Of a DNA stretch of 6,106 nt, positions 5,072-6,106 are shown in pieces. Positions within the stretch are counted from its first letter, which is position 1. Each line of letters begins with the position of its first letter. Source of the DNA: an uncultured Bacteroidota bacterium (GTDB taxonomy: Bacteria; Bacteroidota; Bacteroidia; Chitinophagales; Chitinophagaceae); assembly GCA_903906615.1 (NCBI GenBank), contig CAIVKT010000217.1:1-6106 (forward strand), in the 5' to 3' direction. Position numbers and translations under genes: made by a program. The notes under the pieces are model-generated. The model ran no database searches, was not told the DNA's origin, and was given only the letters and a program-made list of their open reading frames with translations.

Positions 5072-6106
5072 ATGAAAAAATTGTACAATTCCTGTAAGCT
5101 TCTATTAGCGCTCGTGGCGCTTGGATTGAGCATGAACACCAATGCCCAGACCACTACTTTTTCTACAACCGGCACCAGTAACTATACAGTGCCAGCCGGT
5201 GTATCCAGTGTGCGGGTGAATGTGCAAGGCGCCAAGGGCGGGCTTAACAGCGATGAAGCAGATTTTGATGACAGCGCAGGCAATGGCGCGTGTGTGCAGG
5301 CATATTTAGCTGTATCGGCAGGGCAGGTGCTTACCGTATGGGTGGGCGGCCATGGCGGTGTGGGTGTTGGCGGCCTTGCCGGTTTTGGCGGAATACCCGG
5401 CACTTCGGCTCCCGGCTTTACGGGTGGTAACGGTGGCTATTTTAGCGGCGATGGCGGCATCAGCGGCGGTGGCGGCGGCGGTGCTTCGCTTATCATGATA
5501 GGCGGCGTACCGGCAGTGATAGCCGGCGGCGGCGGCGGCGCAGCCGCACTGGCAGGCGGTAATGCAGAAAGAGGCGGCAACGGTGGTGGTACCGGTGTAG
5601 GAGAGACAGGTGGCGAAACAGCCCCAAGCTCTGCAAGCGCAGTAGGTGGCGGCGGCGGCGGTAGCATCACTTTTGGTGCTGGCGGCCTAGGAGGTACAAC
5701 AACTATCCCCGGAGCGTCTTCCGGTTCAAATGGAGGTAATGCTCCAGGTGGTATCGGCGGCGATGCGGGCGCTAACAGCACCGGCGGCGGCGGCGGTGGT
5801 GGATATGCAGGCGGCGGCGGCGGCTCGTTTTCGGGCGGCGGCGGCGGCGGTGATTATGTGAATAACGCTATCGTATATTTTGGTACCGTACCTTCTGATA
5901 CCCGGGGCTGTAACCTTGCCCCGAATGGCTCAGTGAGCATAACGGTGAGTTGTACTGTGAACCCTATAACAGGCGTAGACAGTGTATGTACAGGATCGAC
6001 AACACCGCTGTTCGATGCTTCGCCGGGTGGCCTCTGGAGCACTACTGACCCTACCATAGCTTACGTAAATTCTACTTCCGGTTTGGTAACAGGAACAGCG
6101 ACAGGA
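5072..6106 (+). CDS. Secreted glycine-rich protein with a Big_2-like domain (3' end missing)
   Basis: The frame is open for 345 codons from ATG 5072 to the last base, so the gene continues right of the window. Residues 1-26 are a clear signal peptide (MKKLYNSCKL, a hydrophobic core, then NTNAQ). Residues 27-50 (TTTFSTTGTSNYTVPAGVSS) match the usual opening of bacterial glycine-rich domains. Residues about 80-270 are dominated by glycine in runs of up to six, written mostly with GGC codons and interrupted by short hydrophobic strands (ASLIMIGG, AVIAGGGGG). The domain closes with NGSVSITVSC at 285-294. From about 298 a new module begins, PITGVDSVCTGSTTPLF then GGLWSTTDPTIAYVNSTSG, typical of Big_2 immunoglobulin-like repeats in Bacteroidota surface proteins. 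Such proteins usually carry many repeats and a C-terminal T9SS sorting domain; here that part is not visible. A role in adhesion or matrix is a guess. Confidence 0.85.
   Translation, partial: MKKLYNSCKLLLALVALGLSMNTNAQTTTFSTTGTSNYTVPAGVSSVRVNVQGAKGGLNSDEADFDDSAGNGACVQAYLAVSAGQVLTVWVGGHGGVGVGGLAGFGGIPGTSAPGFTGGNGGYFSGDGGISGGGGGGASLIMIGGVPAVIAGGGGGAAALAGGNAERGGNGGGTGVGETGGETAPSSASAVGGGGGGSITFGAGGLGGTTTIPGASSGSNGGNAPGGIGGDAGANSTGGGGGGGYAGGGGGSFSGGGGGGDYVNNAIVYFGTVPSDTRGCNLAPNGSVSITVSCTVNPITGVDSVCTGSTTPLFDASPGGLWSTTDPTIAYVNSTSGLVTGTATG

Noticed and set aside
5437..5781. Minus-strand proline-rich frame
   Set aside because: It is the reverse complement of GGC/GGT glycine codons of the real plus-strand gene; poly-proline is the expected shadow.

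Overview
The window looks like a stretch of a Bacteroidota chromosome, most likely from the Chitinophagaceae or a close relative. The evidence is TAnnTTTG promoter elements (the phylum's -7 motif) with no strong Shine-Dalgarno sites, a PorT-type protein of the type IX secretion system (T9SS), an EGF-domain lipoprotein, a long secreted protein with a glycine-rich domain and a Big_2-type domain, and an intergenic heptamer repeat of a kind I associate with these genomes. The placement is inference from gene content, not from a phylogenetic marker.

Left half (1-2868, + strand): a geranylgeranyl-reductase-type flavoprotein enters from the left edge without its start. After a 142-base gap with two small hairpins and a good promoter comes an ABC-2 type transporter permease. 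Ribonuclease HI follows 24 bases after the permease stop codon, starting at a TTG codon, and is probably co-transcribed with it. Middle (2880-3638, - strand): porT, convergent with rnhA and only 11 bases from it, with its own promoter at about 3631-3638.

Right half (3639-6106): an AT-rich gap carries a strong terminator that no annotated gene needs, so it may mark a small RNA. Then comes a 168-residue EGF-like lipoprotein (4026-4532). Its stop codon lies inside a modular repeat of 7-bp units (about 4526-4724), which ends at a strong terminator. A second gap of about 320 bases holds a possible dispersed-element relic, a 10-bp palindrome and promoter candidates. From 5072 an open frame runs to the right edge (345 codons seen): signal peptide, long glycine-rich domain and the start of a Big_2-like immunoglobulin-fold domain. 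It has no stop in the window, so a search for complete ORFs misses it.

The genes do not form a single pathway. PorT and the large secreted protein may be functionally linked, since proteins of the latter type are usually T9SS cargo, but the C-terminal sorting domain that would prove it lies outside the window. I see no clear defence system, CRISPR array, transposase or tRNA. The points most worth following are the orphan promoter-terminator pair, the modular heptamer repeat and the truncated glycine-rich surface protein.
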